Shown here: positions 10,601 through 18,620 of the stretch, in pieces
Position numbering within the stretch: position 1 is the stretch's first letter
Layout of the letters: every line of letters starts with the position of its first letter
Assembly (NCBI RefSeq): GCF_017303155.1
Contig: NZ_JAEKJR010000002.1
Location: 310,001-374,000, forward strand
Source: Microbulbifer salipaludis
GTDB lineage: Bacteria; Pseudomonadota; Gammaproteobacteria; Pseudomonadales; Cellvibrionaceae
DNA: 64,000 bases
Direction: 5' to 3'
The notes under the pieces: generated by a model
Databases searched by the model: none
The model's input: the letters and a program-made list of their open reading frames with translations, nothing else
Told to the model about the DNA's origin: nothing
Translations under genes and position numbers: made by a program

Positions 10601-12176
10601 GATTACACCCAATGGAGCCATCTACGACTCCGTACTGCGTGCGCCGGTCAACGGTGCACGGGTGCGTTTGTTGAGTGCCTCCAGTGGGCAGCCGCTGCCG
10701 GACAGTTGTTTCGATGATGCCAAGCAACAAAATCAGGTCACGCTCACCGGCGGCTTCTACAAGTTCGATGTCAACTTCAGCAGTGCCGCCTGTGCGATCA
10801 ACGCGGACTACCTGATCGAAGTGGATGTGCCCAGTGACAACTACGTGTCTGGCCCATCGCAAATCATCCCGCCGCAAACCGCTGTGGATACCGGCAGTTT
10901 CGATGTGGCGGCATGTCTCGGCAGTGCGGCGGACAGAAATCCGGCAACGCCAGACCACTGTGAAGTGCAGTCTTCGGCGACACCACCGCCTGTAGATATC
11001 GATGCGCGCAGTAGCGAGACCGATTACTACCTGCGCCTGAATCTGGATGACAGCAATCAACCCGGAAGCAGTCAGCTATTTAACAACCACATTGCGCTGG
11101 ATCCGCAGTTGGACGGTGCGTTGGCGCTGACCAAAACCGCCGCCATGCTCAATGTCACGCGCAGTCAGCTGGTGCCTTACACCATCGCCTTCAACAATTC
11201 GCTGCCGGTACCGCTGACGGACCTGCAGCTGGTGGATTACTTCCCTGCAGGCTTCAAGTATGTGGCCGGCTCGGCAAGCCTCGACGGCGTGCCCATGGAG
11301 CCTGAGGTTAATGGGTTGCAATTACAGTGGTCGCAGTTGCGCGCAGACCCTGAAAAAACTCACAGCATGAAGCTGTTACTGGTGGTGGGTTCCGGTGTGG
11401 GAGAAGGTGAGTACATCAACCGTGCCCGTATGTTCAATGGGCTTTCCGGACAACAGTTGTCTGGTGAAGCGTCGGCCACCGTGCGCGTGGTACCCGACCC
11501 GACCTTCGACTGTACCGATGTGATCGGCAAGGTGTACGACGATAAAAACCTCAACGGTTACCAGGACAACGGTGAAGGCGGTGTCGCCGGAGCGCGCGTA
11601 GTGACGGCGCAGGGCCTGCGCGCTACCACCGATGCCCACGGCCGTTTCCACATTACCTGTGCGGCGGTGCCGAACCCGGACCGCGGCTCCAACTTCGTGC
11701 TGAAGCTGGACGACCGCAGCCTGCCCAGCGGCTACCGCCTGACCACGGAAAACCCGCGGGTTCAGCGCGCCACCCGAGGCAAGATGCTGGAGTTCAACTT
11801 CGGTACCAGCCTGCACCGCGTAGTACGCCTGGATCTGGCGGAAGCGGTGTTTGAACCAGGCTCAGCCGAGCTGCGTCCGCAGTGGCACTCGCGCACCGAG
11901 CTGTTGCTGGAGCGGCTGCAGGAGGCGCCTTCGCTATTGCGCCTTTCGTACCTGGCGGAGAATGAAGATCCCGCACTGGTCGACGCGCGCCTTGCCGCGA
12001 TCAAGGCCCGCATAGCCGAAGACTGGGCGGCGCTGGATTGCTGCTATCCGCTCAATATTGAAACCGAGATTTTCTGGCGCCGTGGCGCGCCGCCCGAGCG
12101 CGGCAGTGTGCTGGACGGGCTCAAACGCAGTGTGAACCGCATGATCGGAAGTAATGATCAGGGAGGAGCCCGCTAA
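1626..12176 (+). CDS. Giant secreted DUF11-repeat protein with SdrD-B-like domains and a C-terminal OmpA-like remnant
   Basis: This 3,516-residue protein begins with a long n-region and a hydrophobic core (ALFAFLLSFAFAQVALAA, ending near residue 49), so it is probably exported. The ATG at 1626 has no clear ribosome site; an in-frame GTG at 1716 just before the hydrophobic core is an alternative start. About 18 DUF11-type beta-sandwich repeats follow, beginning near residues 172, 352, 522, 689, 831, 982, 1162, 1336, 1470, 1632, 1785, 1949, 2092, 2262, 2421, 2579, 2739 and 3166. Each has a 'YTxxVxN' strand and a 'DxLP' turn. Two SdrD-B-like domains (near 2881 and 3297, the second with DKNLNGYQD, a calcium-binding-like loop) flank the last repeat. 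The final ~100 residues resemble a degenerate OmpA C-terminal domain (FEPGSAELRP). The stop overlaps the next start (TAATG), so the two genes are translationally coupled. An adhesin or surface-fibre role is inference. Confidence 0.85.
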   Translation: MKPDVIGPKTSNSRQEGWALCSEFGLSRNWVRALFAFLLSFAFAQVALAASFKTTDFATDSALPGTPGTPSGCLIDGPYYTTTDGTGRTMAPADQLSIDRSCTVQNFSCDVPLESTLNFAGAPEGTLIIFDNVCFGGNFACANVEGKASVWAVNGSDFSTVREGCQDLIIPVEKIEKQATDLAGNPIASVSVGVPFVYTLDIPVLFDPVTGTVLQDSGSLNDIQGILIEDNLSAAALGVDLDLLDVRLFYEDTSGAITAMSPSAYSFSNSGPANNPGLLTFRINDPSVLPAGAQIHIELEVVLDDTPLNSIGKSFTNIATWEFGRVIDGIFYDPLPGENGIAQLLSISAPDLVLSKTTDASAINFADTPTYTISVQNVGGSPAWNIEVEDLLPVGMRETAPSIQSVSLGGVTLTESDDYTLTYNANGANAGLMTITLTDEAGGLASNAVLEIVYTSQLDDVSSATAPVDGDVLTNVAAATAWYNDSSANNDRIEYTGMRSDGTTSTDDEQDAASVTAALSGYYFEKTVSNVTTGQSPTASAAPGDRLRYRLRLFNLDENIYNVVITDQLDAASFDLASAAVDTATCPAGATCTFNGAGLLTVSGDLDVLPGTALASIAVEFEVNVLNSLSTGDVVSNQARMDAEDDDVSGTAFSALSDDPNDADGVVNQADPQGNPINPTEIVIISPGTLDKQNPTGVSQVAIGEVFEYRILVPAATVPAPLYDVQVNDQLPTNLELVGATALVNGVNYTLSNTGSANSLVLVEAVTGIDIPANQQAEVSVQVRLKNRMENQDAVTFTNTASYTYSRTQGGIQSSDAGTAATTAALTIIEPNITATTSVVNNSRGGTSAYGGDVLQYTIALANNGTSTAYDLAIENTLTASQTLVAGSAQVTVGGTTTALAPSVSGDVLSWGRSSGQELDIAVGDTLTLTYQVAANGVDGSDLSNSIVADWTSLDGADVEERTGNDAPDTTALNDYFFVDELLMTTVDNSAIAKTVLSDTWSSGIATTADTNARAGDTVTYQLALTLSEGLNRDVVVTDVLDPGLAFVEVVSINGASSAPYTASGVFSYADIPAANVPSADQTGTLTWTLGDITNTADQNLANDTLVIVYRARVQHGAADSPAATPTSTVLNNQATLGYIYATGVAASTTPDAASVEVLQPQITALTKTGTVLPASGSVVGDGQSSATAYLVDIVNNSMQFAIEACNVGDAPAYGVTLNDDLPAELDEGSISSIVVAIDGTALDAADYSYTAPAGRDGEMAFSLNVALDPASCVTVDYQIGFYTDVAPDQTWSNTASLVAYWSRETLDPADAREYVAINPVAAASVWMTNNFQVEAPTKTVSKTQATIGEEVVYTITVPGVPVNGILSGVSVSDTLDQALQYVDATVELNGAALALVPVQSGQDLTWAIGDIPAGQQAVITLTTWVANTQNVSASATPVANVAAYTYQAGGSAVDGGSSAPAEFTVVEPNLSVVKDVANLTDPGQPAATGDVLEYTLTITNEGDASAFDTNIADMLPAELSYVDGSAVALLDGGALAGFNATPSVSGNTLNWGRDNGDSSVQIPAGSVLVVTYQTDVNSITAADIVNSALVDWTSLTGTYVGERERTGAGCPSVTPPNTYCSGDTSGFGVDYDIDLQKARQGDSWNNDGNLRVGDTVDYQLQIDLVEGEHDGVVLEDTLPQGMAFIGVLSAEFFGTPAATPPSPTVSADQRTITWDLGSVSNPADGNDANDFLTITYRARVLNGDVLSQQPVSQALNNVVTLNYLVGSAPGAPLTTSASVNALQPLLTVSKSAVTAINGDTEIQAGETATYTVDITNAGNAPAYDVVLEDVLPIGLRDGGVSMQSATLVNAAASITLTPTYDLASGTATWDFDPAANAAIPAGETLRVVYQVTGDADLGAGLTLTNSAQVTRYYSFDNDQVPANSLVDWREEYGPSDVATFNLTTPVAGVLSKASAQTSVALGEQLTYTLTVPATPVNVALEDVRIMDNLAATGVDLAFVSANVVSGNALSNSGADDDLVLADTGGGLNIPAGAQVEVEVTVAVLNTANNQSRTDPFVNRAWYDYSNGVTRLGNDATTGGDANPVTIVHAELEVEKTGPATIQVGTPENFTLTVRNNSPASAWNVTLTDWLPNPEPGGMCDVEPVIQSAAILKADGSTVSLAPGDFAVTFVDGTPTCEFSASLQSDDELAAGDALTLVYQVELDGDNINDTTLTNIAGATQWFSAEAAAAERFAYQRALTDGSPGVVDHEDSHSFTVLSAILEVRKSVFNVTTGQSGAEASPGDHLRYSIEIQNVSDVPLDAFVLRDELDRLNGSAMFQVNSLRDVSAPAGATVNVVADGGAQASGLLEVADLAIARAGEAGDTITVTFDADLVPVITSGTVVLNQAQLSMSDVVFASSDDPSVGGSEDPTETLINSAPWLSIQKTSQDLTGDPEILAPGDSLRYSLTVENTGSEDAINTVLRDLVPGNTTYVANSTTLNGVQVADVNGSTALATGIPVQTPGEESGLVVAAASGAAPAVITFDVVINDVNDGTVISNQAFANGDGAGSGGFAERPSDDPATTIVDDPTVDIVGDVPLLVATKTVQLVVDNISAGIVDPEDVLRYTIAVTNLGGKDASEARLVDLVPAGTSYVANSTRLNGTAVADDAGASPLVAGLAISSDDLTPPLPATGEGIITSAQTAVVEFDVMVNADTERGTIISNQGSVYSVEMPLTLTDADGNSSNGAQPTEVVVGDAQQLSITKEVAVVGGGDAESGKVLEYLVRVTNISSVPASLIVIRDDLLSAGDGVLTYVADSAQVNGQPGGVAVNGSVITVDYSTNYGDLLPEQVATLRFQARLGPNLAIGTSVVNTAQVQWNDPAMVNEASVAIDIGGTPGIANLSGYLWHDGNFNEVLDTNESLLSNWNVELYFNNSLLETVTSDENGFFVFDGLVPNMDGANVPGISYEIRYRAPNASGSTASLGTASSEYTNGPQQILNIYVESGANPQNLNLPITPNGAIYDSVLRAPVNGARVRLLSASSGQPLPDSCFDDAKQQNQVTLTGGFYKFDVNFSSAACAINADYLIEVDVPSDNYVSGPSQIIPPQTAVDTGSFDVAACLGSAADRNPATPDHCEVQSSATPPPVDIDARSSETDYYLRLNLDDSNQPGSSQLFNNHIALDPQLDGALALTKTAAMLNVTRSQLVPYTIAFNNSLPVPLTDLQLVDYFPAGFKYVAGSASLDGVPMEPEVNGLQLQWSQLRADPEKTHSMKLLLVVGSGVGEGEYINRARMFNGLSGQQLSGEASATVRVVPDPTFDCTDVIGKVYDDKNLNGYQDNGEGGVAGARVVTAQGLRATTDAHGRFHITCAAVPNPDRGSNFVLKLDDRSLPSGYRLTTENPRVQRATRGKMLEFNFGTSLHRVVRLDLAEAVFEPGSAELRPQWHSRTELLLERLQEAPSLLRLSYLAENEDPALVDARLAAIKARIAEDWAALDCCYPLNIETEIFWRRGAPPERGSVLDGLKRSVNRMIGSNDQGGAR

Positions 12177-15100
12177 TGTTCCGTCCTTCAACCTATAAAC
12201 TGGCCGTGATCGTTGCCGCGCTGGCGAGTAGCCCAGCGCTGGCCCAGGACGACGGTGGCAACGACGCCTCCTGGTGGCAGAAAATCCCGGGCCTGTCACC
12301 GCAACTCGAGAGCGCGGGGGATTACACCGACAAGCCCCTCGGCAGCAATACCGAGACCACCCTGATCCCCGCTGCCGGCCAGCTGTGGGTACAGGATGCG
12401 GAAACCTTTATCGACCCGGAACAGCCGGTGGTGGAAAGCGACGTATTGCCGCCACTGCTTTATCGCACTGTCGATGACGAGATAGATGCGGAACTGGTGG
12501 CGCAGCTGCAGGAAAAGCTGGCGGCACTGGAAGGAGCCCACGAGCTGCAACTGGTCTTCACCGCGCACACCGACAGCGAGCCCCTGTCTGAGGGCGAGCA
12601 GGGCGAGTTCGACGATAAAGTCGCGTTTACCGCCGCGCGCGCCAAGCAGGTAGCCGAGTATTTCCAGATGGCGCTGGAGCTGCCGGAAAACGCGGTGGTA
12701 TTCGAGGGGCGTGGTGACAGCGAACCCTTGACGGAAAACATCACGGAAAAGGGCCGCGAGCTCAATCGGCGCGTGGACGTGAAGCTGCGCTATTTCGAGC
12801 TGGATCAGCAGGCTCGCGACGCACAGCGCCGTGCCGAGGCGGCCCAGCTCAACCGCGTTCAGGTCTGCCGTCAGGAAACCGTGTGTAAACTGCGTTACAC
12901 CGCGGGCGCCGACAAACGCGCACGCCTGAAAAATCTGGTATCCCCGCTGCGCCTGCAGCCCGGCCAGGTTGACCTGCCGGCCGCGTTTGTGCGCCGGGTG
13001 CAGGAAGTGCGCAATACCCTGCTGGAAAAGCCCAATCTCACCATTCACTTCGTCGGCCACACCGATGGCAAGCCGCTGCCAGAAGGCCCGGCGGAGCTCT
13101 ACGATGACCAGATGGCCCTGTCTCGTGCGGAAGCACGCCGGGTGGCACTGGCGGTAGCGGATCAGCTGAATCTGCCGGGCTACATGGTGACCAGCAGCGG
13201 TAAGGGTTCCAGCCAACCCATCGCCGCAAACGACACTGCCAAGGGGCGCGCCCTGAACCGCCGTGTGGAAGTGGAATTCTGGTACGACGACCTGCTGGAA
13301 ACTGCGGCCGACGGCCTGCAGGCCTGTCCGGAGTCCGCCGCCGCAGAAACCATTACCATTGCGCACGAGTCACCCACCGGCGATATCCCGCCGATTTTCC
13401 TGAACAGCGGTGATCCGCAGATCTCCAGCGCACAACTGGCGCAGATGCAGCGCCTGATGGATGAGGTGGCGGGCAAGCAGAATGTGCGCCTGAGCTTTGT
13501 CGGTTACAGCGATAACAAGCGCATGGAGCGCCGCGAGGCCATGGTCTACGGCGATGATGTGGGTCTGTCTGCGGCGCGTGCGGAAAAGGCCATGCGTGCG
13601 GTACAGCAGCACCTCGACCTGGAAGACGCGCAGGTGGAATTTGAAGGCCGCGGTTTTGTGGAGTCCAACGACGTGGTGCAGACCGGCTTTATCCACATGG
13701 ATGGCGCGCGCGTGGAAGTGCAGGTGCTGTACGATGAACTTGCGGTGCTCGCGGAAAAAGACCGGCTGGAAATCGAACGCATTCAGCAGGAGGCGGAAGC
13801 CCATAACCCCTACGCGCTGAACCTGATGCGTATCACGGTAGACGGTGCGCCGGAGTACGATCCCTACAAAAATTCCGCGGACCTGCAGCGTTGTACCGAT
13901 GTGGCGCTGGAGAGTGCCAATATCCAGTTTCGCTTTGACAACCAGGCCATGCAGCCGCGCCTGAATGTCACCGCGTTCCCGAGCACCATCCGCTATGCCG
14001 ATGACCCGGAGACGGAAATCGCCGACAGCCGGGTGCAGTTCAAACGCTACACCAATTACCCGTCGTTTATTACCCGTGCGGAAGTGCGCATCTTTGAAGA
14101 AGATCAGTCCCTGCGCGACGAGCCGCTGGCCGTGGTCACGCTGGATCAGAACGGTGAGGGCAGCTGGGACGCAGACTTCGAGTCCTACCAGGCACCGCTG
14201 AAAAAACTGCAGTACCTACTGCGCGTGTATGACTGGAAGCAGCGCTTCGACGAAACCCGGCCGCAGACCCTTTGGCTGGTGGACAATTTCGAACCAAGGC
14301 TGCAGGAGGCCACCACCGAGCAGGAACTGTTGGTGGGCTACGGGGAAAACCGTCTCGCGGAACAGAATATTCCCGTCAGTGGGAATGCGGTGCTGGTCAA
14401 CGGCTCGGACATTCCCACCAACCACAGCGTGTGGCTGGCGGGGCGCGAGGTGCCGGTGAGCAGCGGTGGTGATTTTGTTGCCGAAGAAATTTTTGCCAAG
14501 GGCCTGCACACCGTGGAAGTGGCGGTACTGGATGATGCGGGTAACGGCGAGCTGTTCCTGCGGGATCTGGAGTTTACCCGGGACGACTGGTTTACCGTGG
14601 GCATTGCCGACCTTACCGTTGCCCGGGACGACACCAACGGCCCGGCCGCGCTGGTAACCGGGGACGAAACCCACTACGACAACTCCGCCAGTTACGACGG
14701 TCGCCTGGCCTTCTACACCAGCGGTAGCTTCGGCGATGGCTGGCGTCTTGCGGCGAGTGCCGACACCGAGGAAGGTCCGGTAGAGGACCTGTTCACCAAC
14801 TTCATGGAAAAGAACCCCGACGCGCTGTTTCGTCGTCTGGACAGCGATCTCTACTATCCGACGTTCGGTGACGACTCCACCGTGGTGGAGGACGCGCCGA
14901 CATCCGGCAAGTTCTACATCAAACTGGAAAACTACGACGATTACGGCCTGTGGGGTAACTTCAACGCGTCCTACACCGACAACGAGCTGGCACATATCGA
15001 CCGCGCGCTCTACGGGGCCAATTTCCATTTTGAGACGGACGATGTCACCGGCTTTGGGGACAAGCGGTTCCAGGTTGATGCCTTTAGTGCGGAGCCGGGC

Positions 15101-17335
15101 ACCGTTGCCGGCCGCGATGAATTCCGTGGAACCGGTGGTTCCCTCTACTACATGCGTCACCAGGATATTCTCACCGGCTCCGAACGGCTGCGGGTAGAGG
15201 TGCGGGATAAAAACTCCGGCATCGTGCTGGGGGTGAAAAACCTCACGCCGGTGATCGACTACGATGTGGATTACATTCAGGGCCGCATTCTGTTGAACCG
15301 CCCGCTCTCTGCCATCGCCAACGACAACCTGATCGTGCAGGACGGCTCCTATAACGGCAATCCGCAATATCTGGTGGCCCGCTACGAATACACACCGGGC
15401 TTTGATGATCTGGATACCCTGGCGGTGGGTGGCCGCGCGCATTACTGGGCCGGAGATCATGTGAAGATCGGGGTAAGCGTCAGCCAGCAGAACGAGGAAG
15501 ACAACGAGTCCTCGCTGAACGGTGTGGATCTTACCCTGCGCAAAACCGCCGGCACCTGGATGAAAGTGGAAGTGGCGGAAAGCCAGGGGAATACCCTCAA
15601 CAGCCTCTCGTCCCTCGACGGTGGTTACAGCTTTAGTCCCGGTGGCTTTGATCAGGGCAATACAGTGCAAACGCCGCTGGATCCGGATGCCAAGGCCGGG
15701 GCCAGCAAATTCGAAGCCGCCGTGCAGATGGGGGATTTCTTCGAGGGCATGCGCGGTTCCGCCTCGGTTTACGCGCAGCAGCGTGAAGCGGGTTTCGCGG
15801 CACCGGGGCAGTTGGCCACCCGCGAGACAGAGCAGTACGGTGCTGCCGTCAGCGTGCCCATTGGCGAGCGTTTCGATATTGGCCTCAAGACCGATACCCG
15901 TGAACAGCAGCAGGGGCTGCAGACCGAAGCCACCGATGTGGAACTGGGCTATCGCCTGAGCGACCGCTGGCGCCTTGCCGCCGCTGCCCGCGCAGATTCC
16001 CGCGAGGACCTGTCACCGGTGGTGCCGCTCACGCAAAAGCAGGGCGAGCGCACCGATGTGGCGGTGCAGGCCAGTTACGATTCCGGTGCTGACTGGAGCG
16101 CCTTCGGATTTGTGCAGCGCACCGCGGAGCTGTCCGGCAACCGGGATGAAAACAACCGGGTTGGTTTTGGTGGGGCTTACCGGGTGAGTGATCGCCTGAC
16201 CCTCGACAGTGAGCTATCCGGTGGCGATACCGGCACCGCCGCGCGCCTGGGGACCGATTTCCTGGTAACCGACCGCACCAATCTTTACCTGAATTACACC
16301 CTCGACAATGAGCGCACGGATACCGGGGTGCGGGCACGCAAGGGCAACCTGAACAGCGGCTTCCGCAGCCGCTTCAGTGATACCACGAGTATTTACGGTG
16401 AGGAGCGCTACACCCACGGCGATGTGTCCACCGGCCTCACCCACGCCCTGGGTGTGGACCTGGCTCCCAGTGATCAATGGAATTACGGCACCAGCCTGGA
16501 AGCGGGCACACTGGAAGATCCGCGCACCGGCGCCGAAACCGAGCGCCGCGCCATGGGCGCCAGCATGGGCTTCAACGATGGCAGCCTGCGTCTGTCCAGC
16601 GCGGTGGAATACCGGGTGGATAACATGCAGATGCTTTCCGGTAGCGGCACCGAGGACGACCCGCAGAGCGTATTGGAAAACGAGCGCAAAACCTGGCTGT
16701 TAAAAAATACGCTCAGTTTCCAGCTCAGCCCGGACTGGCGCCTTGTGGGCAAACTGAATTACTCCGATAGCGAAAGTTCTCAGGGCCAATTTTACGATGG
16801 CAAATTCACCGAAGGTGTCATGGGTTACGCCTATCGCCCGGTGAACAATGATCGCTGGAATACTCTGCTGAAATACACCTACTTCTACAACGTGCCAACC
16901 AGAGACCAGGTGCTGGTAACGTCAGGCAGTAGCAGCAGTGCCGTTGAGTTTGTACAGAAGAGCCACATTTTCTCGGTAGACACCAATTACGATCTGACCC
17001 AGCGCTGGACCCTGGGCGCCAAGTACGCCTATCGTCTGGGCCAGTTGAGTATGGAGCGGGAAAACCCGGAGTTTTTCGATAGTGCTGCCAGCCTGTATGT
17101 GCTGCGTGCCGACTGGCACTTCGTGAACAAATGGGATCTGCTGATCGAAGGGCGCCTGCTGGATCTGCCGGATGCCGGCGACCGCAAAAGCGGTGCCCTG
17201 GTGGCGCTGTATCGCCAGATGGGACGCAACTTCAAGGCGGGTATCGGCTACAACTTTACCGACTTCTCTGACGACCTGACCGACCTCGACTACGACAGCC
17301 AGGGCGTGTTCATCAATATGGTGGGTAAGTTCTAA
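12176..17335 (+). CDS. Outer-membrane protein with three OmpA-like modules and a C-terminal beta-barrel
   Basis: The 1,719-residue product starts at an ATG overlapping the preceding stop, with a good ribosome site (GGGAGGA, about 8 nt upstream). A signal peptide ends near ALAQDD. Three OmpA/MotB-like modules lie at about residues 105-215, 240-370 and 390-525; modules 1 and 2 keep the HTD motif (TAHTDSEPL, VGHTDGKPL) and the LNRRV motif, while module 3 is divergent (VGYSDNKRM). A mixed periplasmic region follows, then from about residue 870 a long run of alternating polar/hydrophobic strands ending in Phe (NMVGKF), typical of an outer-membrane barrel. The OmpA-like modules should bind peptidoglycan. 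Coupling to the DUF11 giant suggests this protein anchors, exports or assembles it; that is inference. Confidence 0.8.
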   Translation: MFRPSTYKLAVIVAALASSPALAQDDGGNDASWWQKIPGLSPQLESAGDYTDKPLGSNTETTLIPAAGQLWVQDAETFIDPEQPVVESDVLPPLLYRTVDDEIDAELVAQLQEKLAALEGAHELQLVFTAHTDSEPLSEGEQGEFDDKVAFTAARAKQVAEYFQMALELPENAVVFEGRGDSEPLTENITEKGRELNRRVDVKLRYFELDQQARDAQRRAEAAQLNRVQVCRQETVCKLRYTAGADKRARLKNLVSPLRLQPGQVDLPAAFVRRVQEVRNTLLEKPNLTIHFVGHTDGKPLPEGPAELYDDQMALSRAEARRVALAVADQLNLPGYMVTSSGKGSSQPIAANDTAKGRALNRRVEVEFWYDDLLETAADGLQACPESAAAETITIAHESPTGDIPPIFLNSGDPQISSAQLAQMQRLMDEVAGKQNVRLSFVGYSDNKRMERREAMVYGDDVGLSAARAEKAMRAVQQHLDLEDAQVEFEGRGFVESNDVVQTGFIHMDGARVEVQVLYDELAVLAEKDRLEIERIQQEAEAHNPYALNLMRITVDGAPEYDPYKNSADLQRCTDVALESANIQFRFDNQAMQPRLNVTAFPSTIRYADDPETEIADSRVQFKRYTNYPSFITRAEVRIFEEDQSLRDEPLAVVTLDQNGEGSWDADFESYQAPLKKLQYLLRVYDWKQRFDETRPQTLWLVDNFEPRLQEATTEQELLVGYGENRLAEQNIPVSGNAVLVNGSDIPTNHSVWLAGREVPVSSGGDFVAEEIFAKGLHTVEVAVLDDAGNGELFLRDLEFTRDDWFTVGIADLTVARDDTNGPAALVTGDETHYDNSASYDGRLAFYTSGSFGDGWRLAASADTEEGPVEDLFTNFMEKNPDALFRRLDSDLYYPTFGDDSTVVEDAPTSGKFYIKLENYDDYGLWGNFNASYTDNELAHIDRALYGANFHFETDDVTGFGDKRFQVDAFSAEPGTVAGRDEFRGTGGSLYYMRHQDILTGSERLRVEVRDKNSGIVLGVKNLTPVIDYDVDYIQGRILLNRPLSAIANDNLIVQDGSYNGNPQYLVARYEYTPGFDDLDTLAVGGRAHYWAGDHVKIGVSVSQQNEEDNESSLNGVDLTLRKTAGTWMKVEVAESQGNTLNSLSSLDGGYSFSPGGFDQGNTVQTPLDPDAKAGASKFEAAVQMGDFFEGMRGSASVYAQQREAGFAAPGQLATRETEQYGAAVSVPIGERFDIGLKTDTREQQQGLQTEATDVELGYRLSDRWRLAAAARADSREDLSPVVPLTQKQGERTDVAVQASYDSGADWSAFGFVQRTAELSGNRDENNRVGFGGAYRVSDRLTLDSELSGGDTGTAARLGTDFLVTDRTNLYLNYTLDNERTDTGVRARKGNLNSGFRSRFSDTTSIYGEERYTHGDVSTGLTHALGVDLAPSDQWNYGTSLEAGTLEDPRTGAETERRAMGASMGFNDGSLRLSSAVEYRVDNMQMLSGSGTEDDPQSVLENERKTWLLKNTLSFQLSPDWRLVGKLNYSDSESSQGQFYDGKFTEGVMGYAYRPVNNDRWNTLLKYTYFYNVPTRDQVLVTSGSSSSAVEFVQKSHIFSVDTNYDLTQRWTLGAKYAYRLGQLSMERENPEFFDSAASLYVLRADWHFVNKWDLLIEGRLLDLPDAGDRKSGALVALYRQMGRNFKAGIGYNFTDFSDDLTDLDYDSQGVFINMVGKF

Positions 17336-17371
17336 GCCCTTCAGCGCGCAGCCACCGGCCTGGCGAGCACC

Positions 17372-18520
17372 TCAGGCGGTGGCCGGCGTAACGGCCCGGT
17401 GTCGCCGGGTGCGCGACTGGAGCTGCCGCTTGCGCCACCACAGGTATACACCGGTCGCAAACAGCAGGGCGGGCACCAGGCCGGTCAGCAGTACCAGCCA
17501 CCGCCCCACAATCCCCAGTGCGTCGCCGTTGTGCAGCGGGAACTGCCAGCGCAGGATTTTATTGCCCAGCGGAAGCTCAGTGGCGTTTTGTGACATGAGT
17601 ATTTCGCCGCTGTACTGGTCCACCCGCGCAAAGCTTGCGCCGTAATTCGTCCACACTTCCTCCGTTGCGCGGAAACTCAGGCCGTAGCTGTCGCTTTCAT
17701 CGCGCGGTAGATAGATACGCTTCAGCGCACCACCTGGAAACGCCGCCTGAGCAATGGCGGCCGCCTGATCCGGGATAATGGGTGTTCCGCTGCTGGCACC
17801 GGAACTGGGCAGGGCAGGGCGGGGCTCCATCTCGAACAGGCTGCCGACGACCGTTTCCACCTGTGTCGGAAACACCATGCTGACACCGGAAAAGCTGATT
17901 ATCAGCAGTAGCGGCAGGAAATAGATGCCGAATACCTTGTGCACATCCAGGTAAAAGCGGAAGCGGTTGCCGTTGCGGGAAATGGCAAAGGCGCGTTTCC
18001 ATTTCCGTTTGTGGGTTTTGCTCTTTTTCGGCCACCACAACACCGCACCGGTGATGCAGAACACCATTAGCAGTAGGCCCATAAAGCCCACCACGATCTT
18101 GCCGTTCTTGCCCGCCAGCAGAGTGTAGTGCAGGCGGTACAGCCAGCTCATGGTGTATTCCGGCGTGCCCCAACCCCTTACAGCCAGCACTTCCGCATCG
18201 GTGGGAGACACTGCAACCTCAATGGGGCCGGGGGCACCTTCCGGGGTCGGGAAGCGCACCACGTGGGGGCTGCCTGGCTGGCGCTGGGTCATCAGGCGGG
18301 TGGGTGTGGGGTTGCCCGGAACCGCAGCCTGTGCCGCGGCAAAAACTTCTGCGTAGCTGGCCCGGTCTGCAGACGGAGTAAACGATACTGTCTGCGGCGT
18401 GAGGGTTTCATCCAGGGCGTGATCAAACACCAGCAGGCTGCCGGTGAGTCCAATCAGGGCGAGCAGCAGTCCGAGGGTGAGGCCCGCGTACTTGTGCAGG
18501 GTAAAAAGTGTTTTGCGCAT
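17372..18520 (-). CDS. PepSY-associated TM helix (PiuB-like) iron-regulated membrane protein
   Basis: This 382-residue inner-membrane protein has the PepSY_TM layout: a first helix near residues 10-35 (GLTLGLLLALIGLTGSLLVF), a periplasmic PepSY region, helices near 135-155 (FMGLLLMVFCITGAVLWW) and 190-215 (FGIYFLPLLLIISFSGV), and a last helix near 335-360 ending LWWRKR. The family often sits beside siderophore receptors and is linked to ferric-siderophore reduction or transport in the inner membrane. It lies 100 nt downstream of the Fur-controlled receptor on the same strand, which supports an iron-uptake role. The exact substrate is not visible. Confidence 0.85.
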   Translation of the reverse strand: MRKTLFTLHKYAGLTLGLLLALIGLTGSLLVFDHALDETLTPQTVSFTPSADRASYAEVFAAAQAAVPGNPTPTRLMTQRQPGSPHVVRFPTPEGAPGPIEVAVSPTDAEVLAVRGWGTPEYTMSWLYRLHYTLLAGKNGKIVVGFMGLLLMVFCITGAVLWWPKKSKTHKRKWKRAFAISRNGNRFRFYLDVHKVFGIYFLPLLLIISFSGVSMVFPTQVETVVGSLFEMEPRPALPSSGASSGTPIIPDQAAAIAQAAFPGGALKRIYLPRDESDSYGLSFRATEEVWTNYGASFARVDQYSGEILMSQNATELPLGNKILRWQFPLHNGDALGIVGRWLVLLTGLVPALLFATGVYLWWRKRQLQSRTRRHRAVTPATA

Positions 18521-18550
18521 GGAGAGGGGACTTGTTTCGGTTCGTCTGGC

Positions 18551-18588
18551 GGGCAGGTTCCCAAGGATTTTACGATAGGAACCTGCCC
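18551..18588 (-). other. Intercistronic stem-loop between receptor and PepSY genes
   Basis: An 11-bp perfect inverted repeat (GGGCAGGTTCC at 18551-18561 with GGAACCTGCCC at 18578-18588) lies in the 100-nt gap between the receptor and the PepSY gene. No T-run follows on the minus strand, so it is more likely an mRNA-stability or processing hairpin than a full terminator. Confidence 0.6.
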
Positions 18589-18620
18589 GGCAGGCAGAAA
18601 GGTTTCTGCGGTGACCGCGA

